From an uncultured Oscillospiraceae bacterium (GTDB lineage: Bacteria; Bacillota; Clostridia; Oscillospirales; Oscillospiraceae): a stretch of 19,646 nucleotides of DNA. The first letter of the stretch is position 1, and each line of letters starts with the position of its first letter. Below, piece by piece: positions 5,542 through 12,620 of the stretch. The notes beneath the pieces were generated by a model. The model had not been told where the DNA came from and searched no databases. It worked only from the letters and a program-made list of their open reading frames with translations. The stretch covers positions 1 to 19,646 of the forward strand of contig CAJTVM010000052.1 of the NCBI GenBank assembly GCA_910579595.1. The letters are read 5' to 3'. A program made the position numbers and the translations under genes.

Positions 5542-7319
5542 TGGCGGCGGTGAAGGACTACCGGCCCCTGGTCCCCAGGACACCGCCGGATGGTATGCGG
5601 GGGTGGGTGTCATATGCCTGCCGCGGGGAGCTGGAGCGGCACGGCCTGGTTTATGAGGTGGAGTATGTGCAGGATTACGGCCTGCTCCAAGTGTTGGACG
5701 AGTGGGCCGAGCCCCGGAAAATCAAAATGGTGCGGGTGACCTGTTCCTGCTGCGGGGGAAGCCTCCTGCTGAACTGGGCCAAGGATGAGAGGCATGGCTA
5801 CGGTTTTATTCTGCCGGATGACGAGGAGGGGGACTGGGCCCATACGGCCACCTCTGACGGCGATGAAGCCGTCTGCCCCATATGCGGGGCAAGGGTGCTG
5901 GTGAGGAAGCGGTCATCCATTCGGGAATATTTTGTATCGGCGGAGTGCCATGTGATGAGCGCCGGGGTGCTTTCGGGACCCCCGCAAAGCCGGGGCGAAC
6001 TGGCCTTGACCGGGTGGACAATCCAGCGGCGGGTGTACAAGTCCGGGATTGAGCGTCTGGAATTCCTCCCCGCCGAGGCATATGTGTTCACAGCGGCGGA
6101 TTGTGTCCAGCTCATGGGCTGGCGAGAAGGGTACAGCGGCACGGCCGGATATTTCATCCAATACGGTCCCTGGCGGCAGCCGAAAAAATGGATAGAGCGG
6201 TGGGGACAGGAGGAGCAAATCTACGGCCTGACGCCGGAGCTCATTGATAGAAGCGTCCTGCCTCACTGCAAACTGGATGTGTACATGGCGGCGCGCCCTG
6301 GCGCGAGGCATTACCCGGTGGCATATCTGCGGCTGTATCAGCTCCACCCCAATTTGGAGGCGGTGCTGCTTCACGGCCTGCCCCGTGTGCTGGATGATTT
6401 GATTGCCAATGGGGCTATGACAGACAGCTGGGCAGAGAATATGCAGGGCCGCATAGAGCTGCCGCAGATCGACTGGACCCAGACCCGGCCCGCCCAAATG
6501 CTCCGGCTGACGAAGGAGGAGCTTCACATGGGCCGGGCGCAGGATTGGGGCAAACTGTTCTGGCAGCTGTTTGTGGACGCTAAAGCCGTGGGGGAGCGTT
6601 TGAGCGCGGAGGATATTCGCAGCGCATTCTGCCTGGGCGATGAAAATGTGGGATTGCTGGTTCCCCGGGGACAGGTTGGGAAAAGCATCCGGTATCTCCT
6701 GCACCAGTGCGAGGTGCTGGCTCAGGAGGTGGACGACGCCGGCGCGGACCCGGTGCCGGACGCCCTGATTCTCACGGATTACTGGAACATGGCGGAGATG
6801 CTGGGCCGGGATCTGACAGGCCCGTCGGTGAAGTATCCGGCGGATCTGATTGCCGCCCACGACCGGGCGGCGAAGCTGATGGAGCAGAAAGCGGCGGAGG
6901 ATATGGCGGCGCTGTTCCGTATCCGGCGGCGTGTGCTGAAAAAATATGTATTTGCCTCCCACGGGCTGATCATCCGCCCGGCGGCCAGCCAACGGGAGCT
7001 GACCGCGGAGGGGGACGCCCTGCACCACTGCGTGGCGACCTACGGCAAAAAACACGCGACAGGAAAGACGGCCATCTTTTTCATCCGCCGGACCAACTGT
7101 CCGAAGGAGCCGTTTTTCACCCTGGAGCTGGATGAAGCAAAGCTTGAGGTGCGGCAGAACCGGGGCCTGCGCAACTGCGCCCGCACACCGGAGGTGGAGG
7201 CGTTCGAGCAGGAGTGGCTGGCCTGGGTGCGGGCGGGGATGCCCAGGGGGCGGAGCGGCCGGCCGCTTGAGGGGGAGTGCGCCGCCCGGAAGAAAAAACG
7301 CAGAAAGGATGCCGCATGA
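5541..7319 (+). CDS. PcfJ-like domain protein
   Basis: A 592-aa protein whose ATG 5541 overlaps the previous stop (TGATG), with GGAGGA about 10 nt upstream. The C-terminal part carries the PcfJ signature: 'EGDALHHCVATYG' around 490-501, 'GKTAIFFIRR' about 507-516, 'PFFTLELD' and 'VRQNRGLRNC'. Near the N-terminus four or five cysteines (C68-x-CC, then CPICG at 112-116) flank an acidic insert and resemble a split zinc ribbon. PcfJ was named from the enterococcal pCF10 conjugation operon, and relatives are frequent in phages and integrative elements; the biochemical activity is not established to my knowledge. Its place after a PcfK-like gene repeats the plasmid order. A basic tail (Arg/Lys clusters at the end) may bind nucleic acid. 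Confidence 0.8.
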   Translation: MAAVKDYRPLVPRTPPDGMRGWVSYACRGELERHGLVYEVEYVQDYGLLQVLDEWAEPRKIKMVRVTCSCCGGSLLLNWAKDERHGYGFILPDDEEGDWAHTATSDGDEAVCPICGARVLVRKRSSIREYFVSAECHVMSAGVLSGPPQSRGELALTGWTIQRRVYKSGIERLEFLPAEAYVFTAADCVQLMGWREGYSGTAGYFIQYGPWRQPKKWIERWGQEEQIYGLTPELIDRSVLPHCKLDVYMAARPGARHYPVAYLRLYQLHPNLEAVLLHGLPRVLDDLIANGAMTDSWAENMQGRIELPQIDWTQTRPAQMLRLTKEELHMGRAQDWGKLFWQLFVDAKAVGERLSAEDIRSAFCLGDENVGLLVPRGQVGKSIRYLLHQCEVLAQEVDDAGADPVPDALILTDYWNMAEMLGRDLTGPSVKYPADLIAAHDRAAKLMEQKAAEDMAALFRIRRRVLKKYVFASHGLIIRPAASQRELTAEGDALHHCVATYGKKHATGKTAIFFIRRTNCPKEPFFTLELDEAKLEVRQNRGLRNCARTPEVEAFEQEWLAWVRAGMPRGRSGRPLEGECAARKKKRRKDAA

Positions 7320-7726
7320 TGAAAGATATGGATTTAATTCAGGCGCTGCGGCGCATGGCCACGGAAACGGGATCGCTCCACTGTCTGGGCTGTGGGTATG
7401 AGCACAGGTGCGGCCTTAACGGCTGCGCCATCATCAGACAGGCGGTGGAGCGGCTGAAGGCGTTGACCGCCCAGACGCCCAACGGCCCGCTGCCCCTGGA
7501 GCAGTTGCGGGAGATGGGGAAAGACTGGGTGTGGATAGATCTGCTGGCCCCACTCTATGGCATGGTTTCAGGATATTATATCAAACATCCTCGATTTTCC
7601 GATGTGGATAAATTTTGCTGCGGCTATCCTGGCATTGTGATACGACGCATTCCATATTCCGGATATGGGGATACTTGGATCGCCTACCGCCGCAAGCCGG
7701 AGGAGGGAAAGGAGAATCGAGCGTGA
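7316..7726 (+). CDS. Conserved phage hypothetical protein with Cys motif and 'WIAYRRKPEE' tail
   Basis: A 136-aa protein; I chose ATG 7316, which overlaps the PcfJ-like stop in an ATGA and follows AGAAAGGA, over the upstream in-frame GTG 7277. Residues about 18-37 hold 'LHCLGCGYEHRCGLNGCAII', four closely spaced cysteines likely to bind a metal. The second half ('LPLEQLREMGKDWVWIDLL' to 'GDTWIAYRRKPEEG') is a module I have seen at the end of many small clostridial phage proteins, function unknown. Bases about 7560-7680 are more AT-rich than the flanks, hinting at mosaic origin. It belongs to a run of small overlapping genes and probably acts as an accessory early protein. No function can be given. 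Confidence 0.65.
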   Translation: MMKDMDLIQALRRMATETGSLHCLGCGYEHRCGLNGCAIIRQAVERLKALTAQTPNGPLPLEQLREMGKDWVWIDLLAPLYGMVSGYYIKHPRFSDVDKFCCGYPGIVIRRIPYSGYGDTWIAYRRKPEEGKENRA

Positions 7727-8061
7727 CGAAAATCTGTGAGCGCTGCGGAAAACCAAAGCGCATGATGTCATGGGAGCGAATCTGTTATCAGTGCATGAAG
7801 GAAGAAGATCTCGAAAAAACGCAGGAGGCTGTCAGAGAGGCCGGACCGGACGAAATAGTTGATACCTGGTCTGATGACTATGTCATTTGCCCCTACTGCG
7901 GCGAGGCCCTTGAAACAAATTTAGGGTATGAGGACTTCCCGGAAATCTATGAGGAGGGCAAGCACGAGTTGGAATGCCCGGAGTGCGAAAAGAAATTTAT
8001 TTTAAACACTTATATTTCGTATTCATGGGAGACGGAAAAGGCAGCGGAGGCAACCCCATGA
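7723..8061 (+). CDS. Zinc-ribbon phage protein with four CxxC pairs
   Basis: A 112-aa protein starting at GTG 7723, overlapping the preceding stop (GTGA) and preceded by AAAGGAG. Four CxxC knuckles are clear: C5/C8, C21/C24, C56/C59 and C85/C88, giving two likely zinc ribbons. The second half reads 'CPYCGEALETNLGYEDFPEI' then 'KHELECPECEKKFILNTYISY', a pattern common in small Bacillota phage proteins. The function is unknown; zinc ribbons of this type usually mediate nucleic-acid or protein contacts. Codon use between 7830 and 8040 is more AT-rich than neighbours. The frame extends upstream without a stop to about 7615, but no ribosome binding site supports that longer form. Confidence 0.72.
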   Translation: MTKICERCGKPKRMMSWERICYQCMKEEDLEKTQEAVREAGPDEIVDTWSDDYVICPYCGEALETNLGYEDFPEIYEEGKHELECPECEKKFILNTYISYSWETEKAAEATP

Positions 8062-8237
8062 GCCGCCTGGTGCTGACGCTGGCCGTTGAAAACGCCGCGC
8101 CGGGAAAGGCCATTGGAATCAAGGAGGCCATCGCTATGGATCTGGAAAAGTACGGCGACGTCAAGGTGCTCCAGGTGGATGTGCGGGATCCGGAGCAGAT
8201 GCGGATGGCGTCCGATTCGGACACCGGAAAGGGGTGA
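8058..8237 (+). CDS. Small 59-aa phage protein, function unknown
   Basis: ATG 8058 overlaps the stop of the zinc-ribbon gene in an ATGA and follows GCGGAGG by 7 nt, which decides the start. The product begins 'MSRLVLTLAVENAAPGKAIG' and continues 'KEAIAMDLEKYGDVKVLQVD', suggesting a small beta-alpha-beta fold; no cysteines or membrane segment are present. I do not recognise a family with certainty. Its overlap with the upstream gene and 4-nt gap to the Rep-like gene indicate cotranslation, so it may be an accessory of that Rep-like protein. That link is inferred from position only. Confidence 0.6.
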   Translation: MSRLVLTLAVENAAPGKAIGIKEAIAMDLEKYGDVKVLQVDVRDPEQMRMASDSDTGKG

Positions 8238-8241
8238 CAGC

Positions 8242-9060
8242 GTGGCCAGGGCAATCAAACACATCAAGGCCGGGCTGCTCCATGTGGAGGTCATCGGCAC
8301 AATTCCGGAACAGGAACCGGGACGGCGGCGGTCAGGCCGCTGCCGTCCCACCAGCGCCGCCCAGCAGTTTTACAACAACAAGCGCTCCTGGCAGGAGCTG
8401 GAGCTGATCCTCGCCGCCAACTATGGCCGGGGGGACTATGTGGCCACCTTTACCTTTGATGACGATCACCTTCCGCCGGATAAGGACGGAGCGGGGAAGT
8501 ACGCGGATAAGTTTGTCCGCAAGCTCCGCGCCGTCCGGCGGAAGCGGGGACAGGAGCTGCGGTACGTCTACGTGGTCGAGGGCTGGCACGGCAAGGGAGA
8601 GGACGAATACTTCGGCGGGGACGGGCGGCTGGAGGATCGGCGCCTCCACCTCCATATGGTGCTCAACGGGTGCGGCCCCGGGGATCTGGAGGAGATCCGG
8701 AGCCTCTGGAGCGGCGGGGGCTATGTCCGGATTGAGCCGGTAGACGTTCACTACTACCGGGAGCTGGCCAAATATCTCACCAAAGAGCCCCGGGAGTTTG
8801 GGCGGGCCCGGCCGGGAGAACACACCTGGCACGCAGGCCGGAACCTCAGAAAGTACGAGGTGGAGTACATCGAGATCCCAAGTGACAGCGTGACACTGTC
8901 GCCGCCTCCCGGCGCGGTGGACTATGTGCAGTTCAGTGAGCGCAACCCCTACGGCTTCGCGGACTGCGTGGGGGCGAGGTACCTGCTGTTCGAGGCGGAG
9001 GAACCGCCGGCATATAGTTACACCAAAGGGCGAAAACGGAATAAACCTAATAATTTTTGA
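8242..9060 (+). CDS. HUH-type Rep-like protein (rolling-circle replication-associated, ORF2/G2P-like)
   Basis: A 272-aa protein starting at GTG 8242 behind AAAGGGGTGA. It has the layout of Rep proteins of the ORF2/G2P kind: motif 1-like 'YVATFTFDDDHLPP' (67-79), the metal-binding HUH motif 'RLHLHMVLNG' (134-143, His136 and His138), and motif 3-like 'YYRELAKYLTKE' (171-182) with candidate nucleophile tyrosines and a conserved lysine. Such enzymes nick one DNA strand and stay attached through tyrosine. In clostridial phages similar genes end the early region. It may start rolling-circle replication, nick DNA for concatemer synthesis or be a domesticated plasmid Rep. The residues after about 215 are unrelated to the core and end in a basic tail. 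Confidence 0.7.
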   Translation: MARAIKHIKAGLLHVEVIGTIPEQEPGRRRSGRCRPTSAAQQFYNNKRSWQELELILAANYGRGDYVATFTFDDDHLPPDKDGAGKYADKFVRKLRAVRRKRGQELRYVYVVEGWHGKGEDEYFGGDGRLEDRRLHLHMVLNGCGPGDLEEIRSLWSGGGYVRIEPVDVHYYRELAKYLTKEPREFGRARPGEHTWHAGRNLRKYEVEYIEIPSDSVTLSPPPGAVDYVQFSERNPYGFADCVGARYLLFEAEEPPAYSYTKGRKRNKPNNF

Positions 9061-9114
9061 CCTTGAAACAAGTCTTAAAAAATGGGAAGGGCTGTAGAAA
9101 AGGAGGCAAAGGCA

Positions 9115-9315
9115 TTGCAAGACAAGGCAAGTTGTGGTAAACTGACAGTGAAAGATGGATGGGTAACTTGCCCGGTGTGCAGGCGAAACCACCGCCTTAT
9201 CCGGGTGGAGCCGGACACGGTTGCAAAAGCACTTCCGGTTTTCTGCCGGGACTGCAAAAACGAGATAATCCTGAATATCGAGAGAGGCCAGAGCGTTGAA
9301 CGCCGGAGCCCGTGA
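9115..9315 (+). CDS. Small Cys-rich KTR-type zinc protein
   Basis: A 66-aa product read from TTG 9115, chosen because AGGAGG sits 8 nt upstream; the in-frame ATG 9082 lacks a site. The sequence 'WVTCPVCRRNHRLIRVEPDT' followed by 'LPVFCRDCKNEIILNI' matches the small cysteine-rich KTR family found on mobile elements, with two CxxC pairs forming a compact zinc ribbon. Its function is not known. The composition just upstream (9040-9150) is more AT-rich than the surroundings, as expected for a recent acquisition. It is the last gene before a rho-independent terminator and so likely closes the early transcript. Confidence 0.68.
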   Translation: MQDKASCGKLTVKDGWVTCPVCRRNHRLIRVEPDTVAKALPVFCRDCKNEIILNIERGQSVERRSP

Positions 9316-9358
9316 AGCCAACCAGAGTGTTGGGTCATGGGTCCGGCGTTTTTGTTTT
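9301..9358 (+). terminator. Rho-independent terminator closing the early module
   Basis: CGCCGGA-G-CCC (9301-9311) pairs with GGG-TCCGGCG (9339-9348), with one bulged G, and a second small stem CCAAC/GTTGG (9318-9322 with 9329-9333) nests inside. A T-rich run (TTTTTGTTTT) follows immediately. The 5' arm overlaps the last codons of the KTR gene. It separates the replication block from the packaging block. Confidence 0.75.
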
Positions 9359-9376
9359 GCCAGGAGGTGATAGCCT

Positions 9377-9745
9377 GTGGCGCAAAAACCGCTGCGGCCC
9401 TGCCGCCACCCCGGGTGCCCCGAGCTGACCCGGGACGGCTGGTGCCCAAAGCATAAACCCAAGCAGGCGGCCCGCCGGGAGTCCGCCGCGTGGCATGGTT
9501 GGTACAGCCTGCCGGTGTGGACGCACGACCTGCGCCCCGATCAGCTGCTCCGGGAGCCGTTCTGCCGGGAGTGTGCCCGGCGGGGCCTGCGCACCTGGGC
9601 CACCGACGTGGACCACATCCGGGACCACAAGGGGGACTGGGCGCTGTTCACAGACCGGAACAACCTGCAAAGCCTGTGCCATTTCTGCCACTCCCGGAAA
9701 ACCATGGCGGAGCTGTGGCAGAAACGGCGCAAAAACCGGGGCTGA
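9377..9745 (+). CDS. HNH endonuclease of the packaging module
   Basis: A 122-aa protein starting at GTG 9377 after AGGAGGTGA. An N-terminal zinc knuckle (C9, C14, C23, H26) precedes the HNH core: 'DVDHIRDHKGDW' at 77-88, Asn95/96 in 'DRNNLQSLCHFCHSRKT' and His105, with the structural cysteine pairs C63/C66 and C101/C104. Genes of this type next to terminase are widespread in HK97-like cos phages, where the HNH protein (gp74 in HK97) works with terminase in DNA cleavage at packaging. The position one intergenic gap before the small terminase fits that role. Standalone homing-type HNH proteins are a less likely alternative given context and length. Confidence 0.87.
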   Translation: MAQKPLRPCRHPGCPELTRDGWCPKHKPKQAARRESAAWHGWYSLPVWTHDLRPDQLLREPFCRECARRGLRTWATDVDHIRDHKGDWALFTDRNNLQSLCHFCHSRKTMAELWQKRRKNRG

Positions 9746-9955
9746 TTTCTGTCGGAAGCTACGTCCGCGCATCTGCGTGGGCGTGTGCCTGCCCTTATGC
9801 CCGCGGCGGTCCGGCCGCGTCCGGGCCCCGGTCCCTACGGGACCGCCCCCCCGCCCCGAAAAAGTTTCGCGGGGCGGGGCGAAAGACCGCGTGGCTTCTC
9901 GTCTGTGAGAAAAATTCCCCAATCAGAGTTTTGGGGTGGACCTGGAGGTGAAACC
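9746..9955 (+). other. Structured non-coding gap between HNH and small terminase, candidate cos region
   Basis: This 210-bp gap is the longest non-coding stretch in the packaging block. It holds CGGTCCC-TAC-GGGACCG (9829-9845), a perfect 7-bp inverted repeat, and then a very stable hairpin: CCCCGCCCC (9849-9857) with GGGGCGGGG (9871-9879), plus GAAA/TTTC inside (9858-9861 with 9865-9868) and two unpaired bases on the right side. A smaller dyad CCCCAA/TTGGGG follows near 9917-9935. In cos phages of this gene order the cohesive-end site lies beside the terminase small subunit and HNH gene, so these dyads may be the nicking and binding sites. No T tract follows the hairpins, so termination is unlikely. 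Confidence 0.45.
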
Positions 9956-10549
9956 ATGCCGACATCGGCGAAACCCACCGAAAATATGACCAAGCATTTG
10001 ACCAAGGCGGAGCGGGAAGCGCGGGAGCAGGCCGAGGACGGTGTGCTCCCCGACCGGGGCCGGGAACCCAAGTTAAAAAAACCGGCCATCGTCAGCTCCA
10101 ATAAGCGGGCCAACGCCTACTGGAACCAAACGCTCAAGCAGATGGAGGGGCTGGTGCTGCTGGACGATTTGGACAGCACGGTGCTGGCGGGGTACTGCTC
10201 CATGCTGGCCCGGCGGGACCAGACAACCCTGCTCATCGGCCAGCTCATGCAGCGGCTGGGCGTCCATGATGCGGTGGAGGACGGTGCCAAGCGGCGCAAA
10301 AGTGACGCCGCCCTGACCGACCAGGAGTGGGAGGGCTCCGCCAAGGGCGCCACGGCCATGACGCCGGATGAGCTGGTGGACGCGGTGTCCAAATTGGATG
10401 CGCTCACCGGGAAACTCCAGTCCCTGGAGCGGAACATCCTCCAGTATGCCGACAAGCTGGGGTTGACACCGTCCGGGCGCGTCCGGCTGGCCCAGCGGCG
10501 GGCCGCGGCGGCTGGTGAAACGCAGGCGGATGATCTGTTTGGAGATTAG
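9956..10549 (+). CDS. terS: Terminase small subunit, P27-like
   Basis: A 197-aa protein starting at ATG 9956 with GGAGGTGA 8 nt upstream; the frame continues upstream through the non-coding gap but without a start signal. The C-terminal 'ILQYADKLGLTPSGRVRLAQ' and the end 'ADDLFGD' are characteristic of P27-family small terminases (Terminase_4), and the central part is helical. An N-terminal Lys/Glu-rich segment with 'GREPKLKKPAIVSSNK' is also usual. The protein recognises the packaging site and recruits the large subunit encoded 3 nt downstream. Residues about 115-135 form a variable Ser/Thr/Gly-rich linker. Family and context agree. Confidence 0.9.
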   Translation: MPTSAKPTENMTKHLTKAEREAREQAEDGVLPDRGREPKLKKPAIVSSNKRANAYWNQTLKQMEGLVLLDDLDSTVLAGYCSMLARRDQTTLLIGQLMQRLGVHDAVEDGAKRRKSDAALTDQEWEGSAKGATAMTPDELVDAVSKLDALTGKLQSLERNILQYADKLGLTPSGRVRLAQRRAAAAGETQADDLFGD

Positions 10550-10552
10550 GCG

Positions 10553-12367
10553 GTGATGGATATGGCGGAACGATGGAAATCCGGGCTCCACCACCCGGTG
10601 AGCGTATATGCCAAGCAGGTGACCCAGGGCAGGCTGCGGGAGCAGTGCGGCAAATACGAGATCCTGGCCTGCCAGCGGCACCTGGACGACCTGCGCAGGC
10701 AGGGTGATGATGAGTTCCCCTATGTGTTTGACACCACCCGGGCAGATCGGATTGTACGCTTCTTCTCCCACTGCGTCCAGACCCGGGGCGTGGAAGCGGG
10801 ACAGCCTATCCAGCTCCAGCCATGGCAGGTGTTCGACCTGGGCTGTACCTATGGCTGGGTGCACCGGGACACCGGGGCGCGGCGGTTCTCCAAGACCTAC
10901 AACAAACGGGCCCGGGGAAATTTCAAATCCACGGAGAAGTCGGGCCAGGCCCTGTACCATATGTGCGCCGATGTCATGTACCCGCCCTACCGCCCGGAGC
11001 TGGCGGTGTTTGAGGCCGAGCCGGAGGTGGAATGCGCCGCCGTGGACCGGGGCCAGGCCATGCGGGTGTTCGGCGACGCCAAGAAGATCGCGCAGGCCAG
11101 CCCGGATATCGCCAGACGGCTCATTGTCCCCCGCTCAAACCCGGTGACCCACCGCAAGCGGGGCGGCTTCATGCGGGCGCTGTCCAAGGACACCAAGAAC
11201 AAAGATTCCGGCGCGCCCAGCTACTTCGTGGTGGATGAGTACCATGCCCACCCCACCTCCATGATTTATGACATAGGCAAAAACAGCTTCGGCAAGCGGC
11301 CCCAGGCGCTGCTGGATGTGATCACCACCGCCGGGGACGACGCCCAGACCAAACCCTGCTACCGGGAGGAGGCCTACGCCAAGCACATCCTGGACGGCAC
11401 GGAGCGCAGCGAGAGCTACTTTGTCATGATCCGGGAGTTGGACGAAGGGGACAACCCCCATGACGAGGGCTGCTGGCTGAAGGCCAACCCCTGCCTGCGC
11501 TATCCCAACGACTACAGCCAGTACCTGCTGAAGGAGATCCGGGACGAGCACACAGACGCCTATGGTTCCCGGGATCCAGATAAAATCCGGGCGTTTCTCA
11601 CCCGGCGGATGTGCCTGTGGCAGACGGGCAGCGTCAACCGCTACCTGGACGAGCACTGCATGGCGCTGGCCAGGGCCGCTCAGGTGCCGCCGGACGAGTT
11701 CGCCGCCCTGACGGACGGTCTGCACTGCCACTGCGGCTTCGATTTGGGCAAGCGCATTGATTTGTCCGGGGTGGGGGCGGTGTTTCCTCTGCTGGATGGG
11801 CGGGTGGCCGTCAAGGGCCACGGCTTCATGCCCGAGGGCGGGGCGCAGCGCCACGAGCACACCGACCGGGTGCCCTATGCCGCCTGGGCCAAGGATGGGT
11901 ATTGCACCCTCACCCCGGGCGATGTCACCGACAACAGCTATGTGGACAACTGGATCTGCGCCGGCGAGCGGGATCACGGCTGGGAGGTGGACGAGGTGGA
12001 CTACGACGGCCACAACGCCACCGATTTGGCCATCAAGATGTGCGATGAGCGCAACAATGAGGATTTCTGTGTGGAGGTGGCCCAAACCTGCGCGGGGCAG
12101 AACCTGGCGGTGAAGGGCTTCCGTGAGCTGCTGCTCCAGGGGAAAGTGGTGATCGAGGAATCGCCGCTGCTGATGTGGTGCCTGGCCAACGCCATTGAGA
12201 TCCAAAACAATTACGGCGACATCAAGCTGTCCAAGAAGCACAAGGACGATACCGAGCGTATCGACCCTGTGGCGGCAATTATGAACGCGCTGGCCCGGGT
12301 GCTGGTGAAGCGCCCGCCGGGCAGCGACATCAACGAGCACGTACTATCTGATGATTGGGGGATTTGA
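10553..12367 (+). CDS. terL: Terminase large subunit, HK97-like
   Basis: A 604-aa protein; GTG 10553 and ATG 10556 are both possible starts, with GGAG about 8-11 nt upstream. The ATPase domain has an A-motif 'RARGNFKST' at 119-127, where the usual residue before the Lys is not Gly but Phe (a variant I recall in this subfamily), a B-motif 'SYFVVDEYHAHPT' at 223-235 and the 'VITTAG' coupling motif at 256-261. The C-terminal nuclease domain shows conserved acidic residues in 'GFDLGKRIDLSG' (395-406), 'DYDGHN' (483-488) and 'RIDPVAAIMNAL' (569-580). It powers DNA translocation through the portal and cuts concatemers. Stop overlaps nothing; the next start is 1 nt later. Confidence 0.93.
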   Translation: MMDMAERWKSGLHHPVSVYAKQVTQGRLREQCGKYEILACQRHLDDLRRQGDDEFPYVFDTTRADRIVRFFSHCVQTRGVEAGQPIQLQPWQVFDLGCTYGWVHRDTGARRFSKTYNKRARGNFKSTEKSGQALYHMCADVMYPPYRPELAVFEAEPEVECAAVDRGQAMRVFGDAKKIAQASPDIARRLIVPRSNPVTHRKRGGFMRALSKDTKNKDSGAPSYFVVDEYHAHPTSMIYDIGKNSFGKRPQALLDVITTAGDDAQTKPCYREEAYAKHILDGTERSESYFVMIRELDEGDNPHDEGCWLKANPCLRYPNDYSQYLLKEIRDEHTDAYGSRDPDKIRAFLTRRMCLWQTGSVNRYLDEHCMALARAAQVPPDEFAALTDGLHCHCGFDLGKRIDLSGVGAVFPLLDGRVAVKGHGFMPEGGAQRHEHTDRVPYAAWAKDGYCTLTPGDVTDNSYVDNWICAGERDHGWEVDEVDYDGHNATDLAIKMCDERNNEDFCVEVAQTCAGQNLAVKGFRELLLQGKVVIEESPLLMWCLANAIEIQNNYGDIKLSKKHKDDTERIDPVAAIMNALARVLVKRPPGSDINEHVLSDDWGI

Positions 12368-12368
12368 G

Positions 12369-12620
12369 ATGGCAAAACTGAGCGCTGAGCAGCTTGAAAC
12401 GATGCACCGGCCGGGGCGGGCGGAACGCTTTTTGCGGTGGATCCTGCCGCTGCTGGTGCTGTACCTGGATGACCTGCTGTTCGTGTCCGCCGGCGTCTGT
12501 TTTACGGTGGCCGCGGCACTGGCCTTTGGCTGCAGCGCGGCCTTTGCCGCGGCGGGCCTGTGCCTGCTGGGCTATGGCATTGTGGTGGCCAGGGCACGGG
12601 ATGGGGGTGACAGCCAATGA
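12369..12620 (+). CDS. Small two-helix membrane protein between terL and portal
   Basis: An 83-aa protein; ATG 12369 is preferred because GGGGGAT lies 6 nt upstream, while ATG 12351 lies inside terL with no site. After a charged N-terminal segment (about 1-26), two hydrophobic stretches follow: 'WILPLLVLYLDDLLFVSAG' with two adjacent Asp, and 'FGCSAAFAAAGLCLLGYGIV'. A short basic/acidic tail closes it. Small proteins of this kind at this position are common in HK97-like clostridial phages, function unknown. Its last codons overlap the portal start. It may be a membrane factor or simply an uncharacterised morphogenesis protein. Confidence 0.65.
   Translation: MAKLSAEQLETMHRPGRAERFLRWILPLLVLYLDDLLFVSAGVCFTVAAALAFGCSAAFAAAGLCLLGYGIVVARARDGGDSQ

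Noticed and set aside
9849..9879. GC-rich hairpin before terS as a transcription terminator
   Set aside because: No T run follows on either strand; a packaging-site role fits the location better.
10907..10933. TerL A-motif with Phe before the Lys considered a disabling mutation
   Set aside because: The surrounding 'RARGN-x-KST' form is, as I recall, usual in this terminase subfamily, and all other motifs are intact.
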